In this document: positions 35,288 through 43,700 of the stretch, one piece after another | Position numbering within the stretch: the stretch's first letter is position 1 | Layout of the letters: the number at the start of each line of letters is the position of its first letter | From: JBGPTK01 sp963797765 | Lineage (GTDB): Bacteria > Acidobacteriota > Terriglobia > Acidiferrales > UBA7541 | Reading direction: 5' to 3' | DNA: 64,000 nt | NCBI GenBank assembly: GCA_963797765.1 | Contig: CAWCQU010000002.1 | Coordinates: forward strand, 992,001 to 1,056,000 | Position numbers and translations under genes: made by a program | Notes under the pieces: model-generated | Told to the model about the DNA's origin: nothing | The model's input: only the letters and a program-made list of their open reading frames with translations | Database searches by the model: none

Positions 35288-36277
35288 ATGGCGAACATTA
35301 GATCCGACCCGTCGTACCTTCCAAGACTAACCAAATACGTGTCTTTCGTCGACGAGGCTGGACACGCGAAGGATCCGAACCAAAGCTACCTCTGTTTGGC
35401 CGGCTTAGTCGCGACAGAGGAGGCCTGGAACAAATTTGACGCCCAGTGGTTAACTGCATGTGCATCTGAAGGTCTCAAGAAACCTTTCCATATGAAGGAT
35501 TTGCCAGCCCGCAGGGGAGAGTTTGCAGGATGGGGAGAAGAAAAAAGAAGGCACCTTTTAACTGAGCTCTTTTCTGCGATCAATCGCGCGGGTGCCATTC
35601 CGATTGGCAGCGTGGTTTGCATTAAAGGCTCCGACGCTCTTCCTGTTGAGATTCAGCTCGGATTCAGAGACCCTCATTTTCTGGCCTTTCAGTCGCTGAC
35701 GTATCAAATCGCAGTCGCTGCGAGCATGCAGCGGGAGCCTGGCCCGGTTACGATGATCTACGCGCATCATCCCGAGCATTCAGATGGGCTTTGGAACACC
35801 AGAGACTTGTGGGGGGCAGTTCGCAAGTATAACCGGATGGTTGCGCTATTCATGGAATCGTATCTTTGCGGAGAACAGGCGGAACACCCTGGACTTCAGG
35901 CAGCTGACCTCTGGGCATATGAACTTCGCCATCATTGCGAAGGCATCCGCCCCACAGGACTGAGCCCGCGCTGGCCGTTCAGGCAGTTCGTGAAGCTTGG
36001 GCTGAACTACCGCTTTACACATGACTTCATCAGCTACTATGACAAAGACGGACTAAGTGGGTTGGGAAGAATGTCGCAAGTCCAACGCTTGGGAGAAATA
36101 GACCTCTATAAACCAGGCTTCATTGGTCTTGCCCCAACCGAGGCCAAGGAGCTCGACGTAGCTCTTCGAAACTTCGCCGCAGTTCTTTCCGGGAAGACCG
36201 GAGCGAACGTTGAGAGCCTTGACGCGACTAATGATGTCACTTTTGTGACTGATTCACGCCGAGAGAAGAAGCGCTAA
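35288..36277 (+). CDS. DUF3800-domain protein
   Basis: A 329-aa soluble protein. YVSFVDEAGHAKDPNQSYLC near the N-terminus is the DUF3800 hallmark (Asp in FVDEAG), and HPGLQAADLWAYELRHHCEG in the second half provides the conserved QAADLxAY acid. These families are thought to have an RNase H-like fold with carboxylate residues, but activity is unproven. Codon use looks less GC-biased than its neighbours, which may indicate later acquisition. No Shine-Dalgarno sequence; TAGAAT (35274-35279) lies eight bases before the ATG, so a leaderless mRNA is possible. Confidence 0.85.
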   Translation: MANIRSDPSYLPRLTKYVSFVDEAGHAKDPNQSYLCLAGLVATEEAWNKFDAQWLTACASEGLKKPFHMKDLPARRGEFAGWGEEKRRHLLTELFSAINRAGAIPIGSVVCIKGSDALPVEIQLGFRDPHFLAFQSLTYQIAVAASMQREPGPVTMIYAHHPEHSDGLWNTRDLWGAVRKYNRMVALFMESYLCGEQAEHPGLQAADLWAYELRHHCEGIRPTGLSPRWPFRQFVKLGLNYRFTHDFISYYDKDGLSGLGRMSQVQRLGEIDLYKPGFIGLAPTEAKELDVALRNFAAVLSGKTGANVESLDATNDVTFVTDSRREKKR

Positions 36278-36409
36278 ACAAACTATTAAGCACGCACACT
36301 GGTACCCCTGTTGTACTGGGCCAGGGCGGGTGATAGCCTCAGCTACGAGAGACATCTCCATCCATCGCGCACAATAGGGAAGTCAGACGCGCGCGCAGCA
36401 GGTAATACA

Positions 36410-39337
36410 GTGGCCAGTCCCAGCACACAAGCCGATCGAGCTACCGCTCCGGAGCGGGTTGTGGGAATCGTGCGCAAACTTTTGGAGGAGTTGGGGAGTG
36501 AGAGCGCGATCCGCGATTTAGATGCACGCGGATTGAGCGCTCACCTGGAGCGGGAGCTTGGCCTGGGAAGCCTGGAGCGCGTGGAATTGATGCTGCGCCT
36601 GGGTGATACTTTCCGTGTTCGCCTGCCTGATAAAGTGGTGGCGGAAGCCGACACTGTGGGAGATCTTCTCCAAGCAGTACTCTGTGAGAGGACAGGAACT
36701 GAAGAAACGAACGGGGCTTCGGCCGAGGCCCGCTATCGCCCGGGCCTTGCCGGGACTGTACCCGCATCGGCACCACGCGATCTGACGCCAGAACTTGCCG
36801 CGGCGCAAAGCCTGAACGAAGTTTTGCGGCTGCATGCGTTTGCCACGCCCGAGCAGGTCCACATCTACTTCAAGGAAGACGACGGCAAGACGCTGCCGAT
36901 TACCTATCGAGAGCTGCTGGAACGTGCGAACGCGGTGGCGGGATCGCTGCTGCTGCGCGGAATCCAGCCGCGAGATACCGTGGCTATCATGCTGCCCACG
37001 TGCCCGGAATTTTTTCCCACGTTCTTTGGGATTCTGCTGGCGGGCGCGATACCCGTGCCGATTTATCCGCCATTTCGCGCCGATCGAATCGAGGAGTATG
37101 CGGCGCGGCAATCCGGCATCCTGCGAAACGCGGAAGCGAAAATTCTGGTGATGTTTCAGCAGGCGGCGGGAGTGGCGCGGCTGCTGCAGCCGAAAGTTCC
37201 TAGCTTGCGCGAGGTGGTGACGGCCGCGCGGCTGGCGGAAGGTACGGGTGTTTCTCCCTCCGCGAATGTGCCCGGAGCACCGGGGCGCGCTCTAGATGCA
37301 AATTGGCACCATGCCCGCGGCGAAGACCTGGCGCTGCTGCAATACACGTCGGGCTCGACGGGCGATCCAAAAGGAGTGATGTTGACGCACGCGAACCTGC
37401 TGGCCAACATCCGTTCGATTGCTGAAGGAGTCGGCGTGCGGCCGGATGACGTGGCGGTGAGCTGGCTACCGCTGTATCACGACATGGGATTAATCGGGGC
37501 ATGGCTGGTGCCGCTTTATTTTGGAGTGCCGACGGTGGTGATGTCTCCGCTGGCATTTCTGAGCCGGCCGGAGCGCTGGCTGTGGGCCATCCATCACCAT
37601 GGGGGGACGATGAGCCCCGCGCCAAATTTTGCTTATGAAATGTGCGCGCGCAAAATTGCGGAGCGCGATATCGAAGGGCTGAACCTGAGCAGTTGGCGCG
37701 CGGCGCTGAATGGGGCCGAACCGGTGAATCCGCAGACGATCGAACGATTTGTGACGCGCTTCGCGCCATACGGATTGCGGAGCGAGATTGTGCTTCCGGT
37801 TTACGGGTTGGCGGAAGCTACGCTGGGCGTTGCGGCGCCGCCGCTGGGCTCGGGGCTGAAGGTGGATCGAATCGAACGGAATGCGTTCGAGCGAGAAGGG
37901 CGCGCGGTGGCGGTAGAGGCATCCGTGGCGCCGGCTGATGATCATGCGGGAGTGCTTGAATTCGCTTCCGTGGGAACGCTCTTGCCGGGGACAGAAGTTC
38001 GCCTGGTGGATGCCGAGCGACGAGACGTGGACGAGAGGCGCGAAGGGCATCTGTGGTTCCGCAGCGCGTCGGGCACGCAGGGCTACTACCGAAATCCGGA
38101 AGCCACGCGCGCGATTTTGTGCGGCGACGGCTGGATCGATACGGGCGATTTGGCTTACCAGGCCGAGGGCAATCTCTACATCACGGGACGCGCCAAGGAC
38201 ATCATCATCAAGGGCGGGAGAAATATTTATCCGCACGAAGTGGAAGAAATTGCGGGCCGCGTGAAGGGCGTGCGCACGGGCTGCGTAGTGGCTTTCGGCC
38301 TAGAGGACGAAAAATCCGGCACGGAGCGGCTGATTGTCGCTGCCGAGCTTCGGGATTCTTCGGCTCACGACCGCGTGGTTGCGGATATTACCGAGCAGGT
38401 TGCCGCGGTGATTGGAATGCCGCCGGATTCGGTGGAAATCCTGCCGCCGCATTCGATTCCCAAAACGTCGAGCGGAAAACTGCGCCGCAGCGAAACCAAA
38501 AGACTTTACATGGAGCACCGATTGGGCAAGCGGCTGCTTCCGGTGTGGCTGCAAGTGGCGAAGCTTTCCGTGGCGAGCGCCGGGCCAAACGTTGCGCGGA
38601 TCGCGGGAAACGGTCTGCGCCGTGCGGCTGAATTTTTGTACGGCCTTTATGCACTGGCGGCTTTTTGCATTGTTTTTGGAGCAACGTGGGCCGTCATTTG
38701 CATTATGCCCGCGGGGATAGCGCCGAAAATCACACGCGCTGGAATGCGATTTATGCTGGCGGTGGCGGGGATTCGAATCCGCGTGGAAAACGGCGCGCTG
38801 CTCGACGAGTTTCCCGCTTCCGGACCGTGGATATTTGCCGCGAATCATACGAGCTATCTCGACATTTTCGTTATGACGGCCTATCTGCCCGCCGGCATAC
38901 GGTTCGTGGCGAAAGGTGAAATTCGTTCGATGCCCCTGATTCGCACCTTCGCCAAGAAGTTGGGCCACTTTGCTTTCGATCGCAGCGATCCTCAGGCGCG
39001 GCTGGAGCAGGCGAAAGAAATTAATGCCGCGCTATTGCATGGCAGCTCGGTGGTGATTTATCCAGAGGGGACATTCACGCCGGCCCCGGGAATTCGCCCG
39101 TTTCAGCTTGGAGCATTTAAAGCAGCCGTGGATACGAGCCGGCCGATCTGTCCCGTGGTGGTGCGCGGAGTACGCAAGGTTTTGAGGGATCAGACGATCC
39201 TGCCACGCTTCGGGCGCATCACGATCACGTTGGGGCCGTTGATTTTGCCGGAAGGAAACGATTGGCTGGAAATGGTGCGATTACGAGATGCCACGCGCGG
39301 CGTATTCGCGAAAAATTCCGGCGAGCCTCTGCTGTAG
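36410..39337 (+). CDS. Acyl carrier-AMP ligase-PlsC acyltransferase fusion
   Basis: About 975 aa in three modules. Residues about 15-95: an acyl carrier domain, with Ser54 in LGLGSLERVEL as the likely phosphopantetheine site. Residues about 125-690: a fatty acyl-AMP ligase with YTSGSTGDPKG (312-322) and GWIDTGDLAYQAEGNLYITG. Then one or two membrane helices (FLYGLYALAAFCIVFGATWA) and a PlsC domain with HX4D (His813, Asp818 in NHTSYLDIF) and YPEGTF. It likely activates a fatty acid, loads its own carrier domain and acylates a lysolipid or glycerophosphate. GTG 36410 has AGG upstream; TTG 36311 would add 33 unpatterned residues. Confidence 0.88.
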   Translation: MASPSTQADRATAPERVVGIVRKLLEELGSESAIRDLDARGLSAHLERELGLGSLERVELMLRLGDTFRVRLPDKVVAEADTVGDLLQAVLCERTGTEETNGASAEARYRPGLAGTVPASAPRDLTPELAAAQSLNEVLRLHAFATPEQVHIYFKEDDGKTLPITYRELLERANAVAGSLLLRGIQPRDTVAIMLPTCPEFFPTFFGILLAGAIPVPIYPPFRADRIEEYAARQSGILRNAEAKILVMFQQAAGVARLLQPKVPSLREVVTAARLAEGTGVSPSANVPGAPGRALDANWHHARGEDLALLQYTSGSTGDPKGVMLTHANLLANIRSIAEGVGVRPDDVAVSWLPLYHDMGLIGAWLVPLYFGVPTVVMSPLAFLSRPERWLWAIHHHGGTMSPAPNFAYEMCARKIAERDIEGLNLSSWRAALNGAEPVNPQTIERFVTRFAPYGLRSEIVLPVYGLAEATLGVAAPPLGSGLKVDRIERNAFEREGRAVAVEASVAPADDHAGVLEFASVGTLLPGTEVRLVDAERRDVDERREGHLWFRSASGTQGYYRNPEATRAILCGDGWIDTGDLAYQAEGNLYITGRAKDIIIKGGRNIYPHEVEEIAGRVKGVRTGCVVAFGLEDEKSGTERLIVAAELRDSSAHDRVVADITEQVAAVIGMPPDSVEILPPHSIPKTSSGKLRRSETKRLYMEHRLGKRLLPVWLQVAKLSVASAGPNVARIAGNGLRRAAEFLYGLYALAAFCIVFGATWAVICIMPAGIAPKITRAGMRFMLAVAGIRIRVENGALLDEFPASGPWIFAANHTSYLDIFVMTAYLPAGIRFVAKGEIRSMPLIRTFAKKLGHFAFDRSDPQARLEQAKEINAALLHGSSVVIYPEGTFTPAPGIRPFQLGAFKAAVDTSRPICPVVVRGVRKVLRDQTILPRFGRITITLGPLILPEGNDWLEMVRLRDATRGVFAKNSGEPLL

Positions 39338-39400
39338 GCAGAATTTTCCCTCGCCAAGCCCGCATTTTGATGCACGCCGCTTGCCTTGCATTTCCGCGCC

Positions 39401-40171
39401 TCAGCGATGCATGGTGTAAATCACGGTGATGGAAGTTTCCACTTCGACGGCTTCGCCATTGAGCAACGTGGGGCGATAGCGCCACTGGCGAACGGCATCG
39501 AGCGCGGACCGGATCAGCAGCGGGTGGCCGCTCAACACTTCGAGAGATTGTATTGCGCCGTCGCGTCCGATGATCGCGTGCAGTTGCACCGTTCCTTCCA
39601 GGTGAATTTGCCGCGCGAGCGCGGGATAAACGGGATCGACACGATGAATGAGCAGCGCTGCTTCGAGCGATTCGCTTCTGCGGAGGGGACGCGCGGGCGG
39701 CTTGGCGGCGGAGGGAGGAAGCAGTATTGGAGCGGGTCCGGTATCCATTCCACCAGGGATTCCAATTGGACCATTCTCGCCCGGACCCGCTGGTCCGATG
39801 GATGGTGGATCATCCATGGCGGAATTTTCGCTTCCTGTCAAAGGCCTCACGCCGTGTGGAATTTCGTGCGGTTGATAGAAGACTCCATGGAAAACAGTTG
39901 TGCCAGTCGGGTGGGTCAATCGTTGAGGATTGGAGCTAGAAGCGTTGGCGTGAAGAGGCTGCGCTCCGCGATACAGTCGATCCAAAATCGTCAACCTCAG
40001 GGGAGGCAACACTGATGTCTTTGCGAGCGGCGCCAGCAACAAAATCGCAAGGGCAAGCGCTTCGAGTATTAACGCGATGAACAGCGCTTTCCGTAAACGG
40101 CCGCGAGTGCGGCGATTGGACGCTGGATCGCTATCGACGAGACAGTCTCCGAAAATATTCGGGTCGCGCAT
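39401..40171 (-). CDS. TonB-family energy-transducer protein
   Basis: A 256-aa protein with one transmembrane helix near the N-terminus (ALFIALILEALALAILLLAP, about 28-50), a Pro/Gly-rich periplasmic spacer, and a C-terminal TonB domain from about residue 170 (VDPVYPALARQIHLEGTVQL, then RSALDAVRQWRYRP). It would couple the proton motive force to outer-membrane transporters or act in another TonB-domain role. ExbB/ExbD genes are not in the window. It converges with the acyl-ligase gene. Confidence 0.87.
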   Translation of the reverse strand: MRDPNIFGDCLVDSDPASNRRTRGRLRKALFIALILEALALAILLLAPLAKTSVLPPLRLTILDRLYRGAQPLHANASSSNPQRLTHPTGTTVFHGVFYQPHEIPHGVRPLTGSENSAMDDPPSIGPAGPGENGPIGIPGGMDTGPAPILLPPSAAKPPARPLRRSESLEAALLIHRVDPVYPALARQIHLEGTVQLHAIIGRDGAIQSLEVLSGHPLLIRSALDAVRQWRYRPTLLNGEAVEVETSITVIYTMHR

Positions 40172-40410
40172 AACGCACCTCCGACGGTGGAGTTGCCGGA
40201 TTTGGCGTCCGGCACTGGATTGATTTCGCAGCCGAAGGTCGCGCGACCTCTGCTAGCATTGGACACCAGAGAGCAGAGCGAGTTCCCGGTAATCACTGAG
40301 GATTTATCGGCCAAGCTTCGGGAATGCTCGGTTCTCAGTCTCACTTGGAGGGCTCTTGCCCATGGTTGCGGGAAAATCTGGGACGGTTCTCAGACGCGTG
40401 GCATACTCCT

Positions 40411-40435
40411 GATCCCTCACTTCGTTCGGGATGAC
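40411..40435. repeat. Repeat family I, copy d
   Basis: GATCCCTCACTTCGTTCGGG followed by ATGAC. It lies in the 412-bp gap 40172-40583 upstream of the TonB gene and of the zinc-ribbon gene. I see nothing else there; a short reading frame through it (40187-40438) is not credible. Confidence 0.6.
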
Positions 40436-40583
40436 TGAAAAAAGAGGCGCCGAGCTTGGCTATTTGGAAGAATTACAAGGATTTAGAGGCTGGCTATAGG
40501 TTCAAGCATCAAATGCGGCGTGAGCAGCATCCAATATTTTGAAAATCGAGGGAATATCAGGAAGCTTTTATGGAGTGGCAATC

Positions 40584-40895
40584 ATGAACCGATCACCTGA
40601 AGTCGTAGGAAAGCGCTTTACCGGCTGGGCGGCCCTGAATCGCGATCCGCAAGAAGACCGGCTGGAATTTAACTGCCCGCGTTGCGGAGCGGCCGGGACA
40701 AAGCCTGCGCGACGTCCGCGCGCCAGTTATCACTTCACAGATGGGTTCGTGCAGGACATGCAGGGCGAGGCGACTACTTGCCGGGCTTGCCGGCAATCGC
40801 TGCGCATCGTACCGGTGGTTTTGCTGCACGATCAGGACGAAAAGCGGCGCTTTGAAGCTGTGTTTGCGCCGACGTTGGAACTTTCACAGAACTAG
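40584..40895 (+). CDS. Small zinc-ribbon protein
   Basis: About 103 aa. Two CxxC pairs, FNCPRCGAAG (about residue 30) and TTCRACRQSL (about residue 65), form one zinc site with a Pro/Arg-rich insert (TKPARRPRASYHF). GGAG eight bases before ATG 40584 supports this start over 40539. A strong terminator follows, so it is a single-gene unit. Function unknown; no known family recognised. Confidence 0.65.
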   Translation: MNRSPEVVGKRFTGWAALNRDPQEDRLEFNCPRCGAAGTKPARRPRASYHFTDGFVQDMQGEATTCRACRQSLRIVPVVLLHDQDEKRRFEAVFAPTLELSQN

Positions 40896-40954
40896 ATTCG
40901 TCCGATGCCTCCACCGGAGCCGGACAATAACATCTCTTCCGCAAGTAAGTGCTG

Positions 40955-40997
40955 AAGGCAAGCGCCTATTTTTAAAATAGGCGCTTGCCTTTTTTTT
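40955..40997 (+). terminator. Strong Rho-independent terminator
   Basis: AAGGCAAGCGCCTATTTT and AAAATAGGCGCTTGCCTT form an essentially perfect stem, followed by an unbroken T-run to 40997. Ends the zinc-ribbon gene at 40584-40895. Confidence 0.93.
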
Positions 40998-41020
40998 CGC
41001 TGGCACTGCAATCCGACTCC

Positions 41021-41060
41021 ACAAAAACAAAGAGGGGAAGGAGCTTGGCTCCTTCCCCTC
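41021..41060 (-). terminator. Strong Rho-independent terminator, minus strand
   Basis: GAGGGGAAGGAGC (41032-41044) and GCTCCTTCCCCTC (41048-41060) form a perfect 13-bp stem with a 3-base loop. Read on the minus strand it is followed by TTTGTTTTTGTGG. It ends the small secreted-protein gene 41129-41359. Confidence 0.9.
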
Positions 41061-41128
41061 TGGCCTTCCACTGGATTTATGAATTGACCGCAGTTATGAA
41101 TCGGCGGACAGTTCCGCTGCCCGGATGA

Positions 41129-41359
41129 CTACCGGTAGCGGCAGTTGGCGATCGCGCGATTTAATTCGCGTCGCTCCTGCTGCGCCTGCCAGCTCCGATA
41201 ACCGTGTTGCCGGATCGCTCGGTCGAGCTCCCGCTGCTCATGATTGATGCGGGCGTTGCAACCGCGACTCCAGTTATCCGCTGCTCGCGCCGGCGAAGCT
41301 CCACCCAGCATCAGCACAGTACCCAAAGCCAAACCCGACAGGCTCGCTTTTCTAAACAC
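41129..41359 (-). CDS. Small exported protein of unknown function
   Basis: A 76-aa protein with a clear signal peptide (SLSGLALGTVLMLGGASPARA, cut before ADNW). The mature part has about 48 residues, is highly basic and polar, and holds an internal near-repeat (HEQRELDRAIRQHGYRSW and QQERRELNRAIANCRYR). Two cysteines could form a disulfide. The start has no ideal ribosome site, but the signal peptide, the terminator just downstream and the repeat make it credible. Confidence 0.65.
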   Translation of the reverse strand: MFRKASLSGLALGTVLMLGGASPARAADNWSRGCNARINHEQRELDRAIRQHGYRSWQAQQERRELNRAIANCRYR

Positions 41360-41544
41360 GTGAGCCTCCCAGGCAGCCTTTGAAACCCGCTGGGTGGTTT
41401 CCCTTGCCTTGCTGTCCTGACGATATGGATGGCGCGTTCCCGAGGAGGGTTGCTTTCACTCCGTAAACATGGCTATCCTGCTGAACAAATGTACTTTAGC
41501 CATAAGCGACTGGCTGGGCTCGCCGGGGGGTTTAAGCGGCGTGC

Positions 41545-42396
41545 CTAGCCCATCCAGTCCGTATCGATTTCAAGGTGGTGCTTCTCCAGGCTGTTGTGGA
41601 CACACTCGAAGGCTTCGTCGACGGTGTCGGCGAATTGCAAAAGGCTATACTCCTTATGGGTGATCATGCCGTTGTCCACCATGGCGCGCCAGTTGATCAC
41701 CTTGTCCCAATAGCGGCGGCCGTAGATCAGGATCATGCGATGACCTGGAAGCTTGTGGGTTTGAAGCAACGTCAACATTTCCCATAGCTCATCCATCGTG
41801 CCGAAGCCGCCGGGAAAAACAATCAGAGCCTTGGCCAATTGCGCGAACCACAATTTGCGCATGAAAAAATAGTGGAAGCAGATATTCAGTTCCGGCGTGA
41901 TGTAAGGATTCGGCCTTTGCTCATGCGGCAATTGGATACTTAAGCCGATGGAGGTCCCGCCCGCTTCGGACGCGCCGCGATTGGCCGCTTCCATGATGCC
42001 GGGTCCGCCGCCGGAACAAATCACGAAACGGCGGGGCTGGGTGCCGAGCGTCATCGCCCAACTGGTGATGCGCGTGGCCAGCTCGCGAGCTTCTTCATAA
42101 TAGCGGGCCATATCCACCACGGCGCGGGCCGCGCGAACCTTCTGCTTCATCGCGGGAGTTTTGGAACGGCGGGATTGCCGGATGGCCTGTTGCAGTTTGG
42201 CGTTTGATTCAGCAAGCGGCCTGATGCGCGCGGAACCGAACATCACGATCGTATCGCCCACGCCTTCACGCCGCAGTCGCGAAAGCGGATCGAGATATTC
42301 AGCCAGGATGCGCATAGGCCGCGCAGTGGGACTTTCCACGAAAGCCGGATCGAAATACGCGAGCTGAGACATGGGCAAATGCCGGACTGGGCTCAT
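41545..42396 (-). CDS. LOG-family protein (TIGR00730-like nucleotide phosphoribohydrolase)
   Basis: A 283-aa Rossmann-type protein, once annotated as lysine decarboxylase. The diagnostic motifs are VICSGGGPGIMEAANRGA and PGGFGTMDELWEML (PGGxGTxxE). Characterised members cleave nucleoside 5'-monophosphates to a free base and ribose 5-phosphate; the plant-type members activate cytokinins. The N-terminal extension of about 80 residues and the charged segment RQSRRSKTPAMKQKV make it longer than the short LOG type. Precise substrate unknown. Confidence 0.88.
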   Translation of the reverse strand: MSPVRHLPMSQLAYFDPAFVESPTARPMRILAEYLDPLSRLRREGVGDTIVMFGSARIRPLAESNAKLQQAIRQSRRSKTPAMKQKVRAARAVVDMARYYEEARELATRITSWAMTLGTQPRRFVICSGGGPGIMEAANRGASEAGGTSIGLSIQLPHEQRPNPYITPELNICFHYFFMRKLWFAQLAKALIVFPGGFGTMDELWEMLTLLQTHKLPGHRMILIYGRRYWDKVINWRAMVDNGMITHKEYSLLQFADTVDEAFECVHNSLEKHHLEIDTDWMG

Positions 42397-42548
42397 TGGA
42401 TTTCCTTTTCCCCCGATCGGGAAACCGACCTCGAAACGGACCTGGAAATAGACATTTTAGGAGAATGCGCGAGGCAAAAGCCAGCCAAGTGCGACGCAGC
42501 AGCCAACGCATGGCCATCAAACCGCTTCGAATTAGCTAGACTAGTCTT

Positions 42549-43700
42549 GTGAAGCATATTTTCCATTTCGCGCTGATTCTATCCGCCCTCTGCGGCGGGC
42601 TGGCCGAAACGCCTGCCCGGGGGCAGGCTCCGGCCGGGCCCTTACCGCCTATGCCCGGCGCGAAGGCGGAGAAAATTCCCGCGCGCGACGCCAAGGCGAA
42701 AGGGCCCATTCGCGTTCGCGTGAATCTAGTGAGCACGCCAGTGACCGTCCGCGACAGCAAGGGAGAAATGGTCCTGAATCTTCTGGAAAAAGACTTCAAA
42801 GTTTTCGATAACGGGCGCGAGCAGAAAATTCAGCATTTCGATCTGGGCGGCGATTTGCTTTCGGTTGTGTTCGTGGTGGAAACCAGCTCGCACATCGAGC
42901 CTCTACTGCCGGCGATTCGCCGCACTGGAATCGTTTTCACGCAGACCGTGATGGCGCAGACCGCCGAGGCCGCCGTAGTGGGATTTAATGATGAGATTGA
43001 CCTGCTCGCGCCGTTCACGGCGGACCAGGAACAAATTCAGCGGGCTATCAATCAACTGAAGGAAGGCACTTCCGGAATCAAGCTCTACGACGGGCTGGAA
43101 CGAGCCGTGCAATTGTTGAAGGAGCAGCCGGAAATCCGGCGGCGGATTATTGTGGCGATTTCAGAATCCACGGATACCGGCAGCGAAGTGAAGCTAGGGG
43201 AAATATTACGCCAGGCCCAACTCGCCAACATCACGATTTACACAATTGGATTGAGCACGACTGCGGCGGAATTTCGCGCGCCTCCCTCACAGGCACAAGC
43301 ACCCCGAATTGGGCCGCCGGGAACGCACCCGCTGCCTCCGTTGCCGGGACGGCCCGATACGGATGAAACCGATCAGCAGCGAATGGGGAATATTGACTTG
43401 TTGTCGGCAGTAATTTGGCTGGTGAAAACGGCGGCGAACGGAGTGGGCCTGGGAGATAAAAGCTTGGTCCTGGCGAGCACTGCCACCGGCGGGCTGCATT
43501 TGAAAACGATGCGGGATCGTTCCATTGAAAAAGCGATGGATCAAATCGGCGGAGAACTGCACGCGCAATATGTGCTGGGCTACCAACTGCCCGGCAGCGA
43601 TCTGACGGGCTATCACGATATTCAAGTGACGGTGCAGAAGGCGGGTGTGGACGTCCGCGCCCGTCCCGGCTATTACATCGCTCCGCCTCCGCTGGATTGA
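42549..43700 (+). CDS. Exported VWFA-related Acidobacterial-domain protein
   Basis: A 383-aa protein with a signal peptide (HIFHFALILSALCGGLAE) and a Pro-rich linker, then RVNLVSTPVTVRDSKGEMV and LLEKDFKVFDNGREQKIQHF, the typical opening of the VWFA-related Acidobacterial family. The von Willebrand A fold follows, but the DxSxS metal site is replaced by ETSSH (VVFVVETSSHIEP). The C-terminus has the family ending YVLGYQLPG...GYHDIQVTV. Function unknown. GTG 42549 lies six bases after TAGACT (possible leaderless start). Its stop abuts the gyrA stop on the other strand. Confidence 0.9.
   Translation: MKHIFHFALILSALCGGLAETPARGQAPAGPLPPMPGAKAEKIPARDAKAKGPIRVRVNLVSTPVTVRDSKGEMVLNLLEKDFKVFDNGREQKIQHFDLGGDLLSVVFVVETSSHIEPLLPAIRRTGIVFTQTVMAQTAEAAVVGFNDEIDLLAPFTADQEQIQRAINQLKEGTSGIKLYDGLERAVQLLKEQPEIRRRIIVAISESTDTGSEVKLGEILRQAQLANITIYTIGLSTTAAEFRAPPSQAQAPRIGPPGTHPLPPLPGRPDTDETDQQRMGNIDLLSAVIWLVKTAANGVGLGDKSLVLASTATGGLHLKTMRDRSIEKAMDQIGGELHAQYVLGYQLPGSDLTGYHDIQVTVQKAGVDVRARPGYYIAPPPLD

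Noticed and set aside
35288..36277. Defence island around the DUF3800 gene
   Set aside because: DUF3800 genes are often found in defence loci, but no nuclease, restriction, toxin-antitoxin or phage gene is nearby.
40187..40438. 83-aa open frame upstream of the zinc-ribbon gene
   Set aside because: Ends inside a family I repeat, lacks a ribosome site and overlaps the TonB upstream region; no protein-like features.
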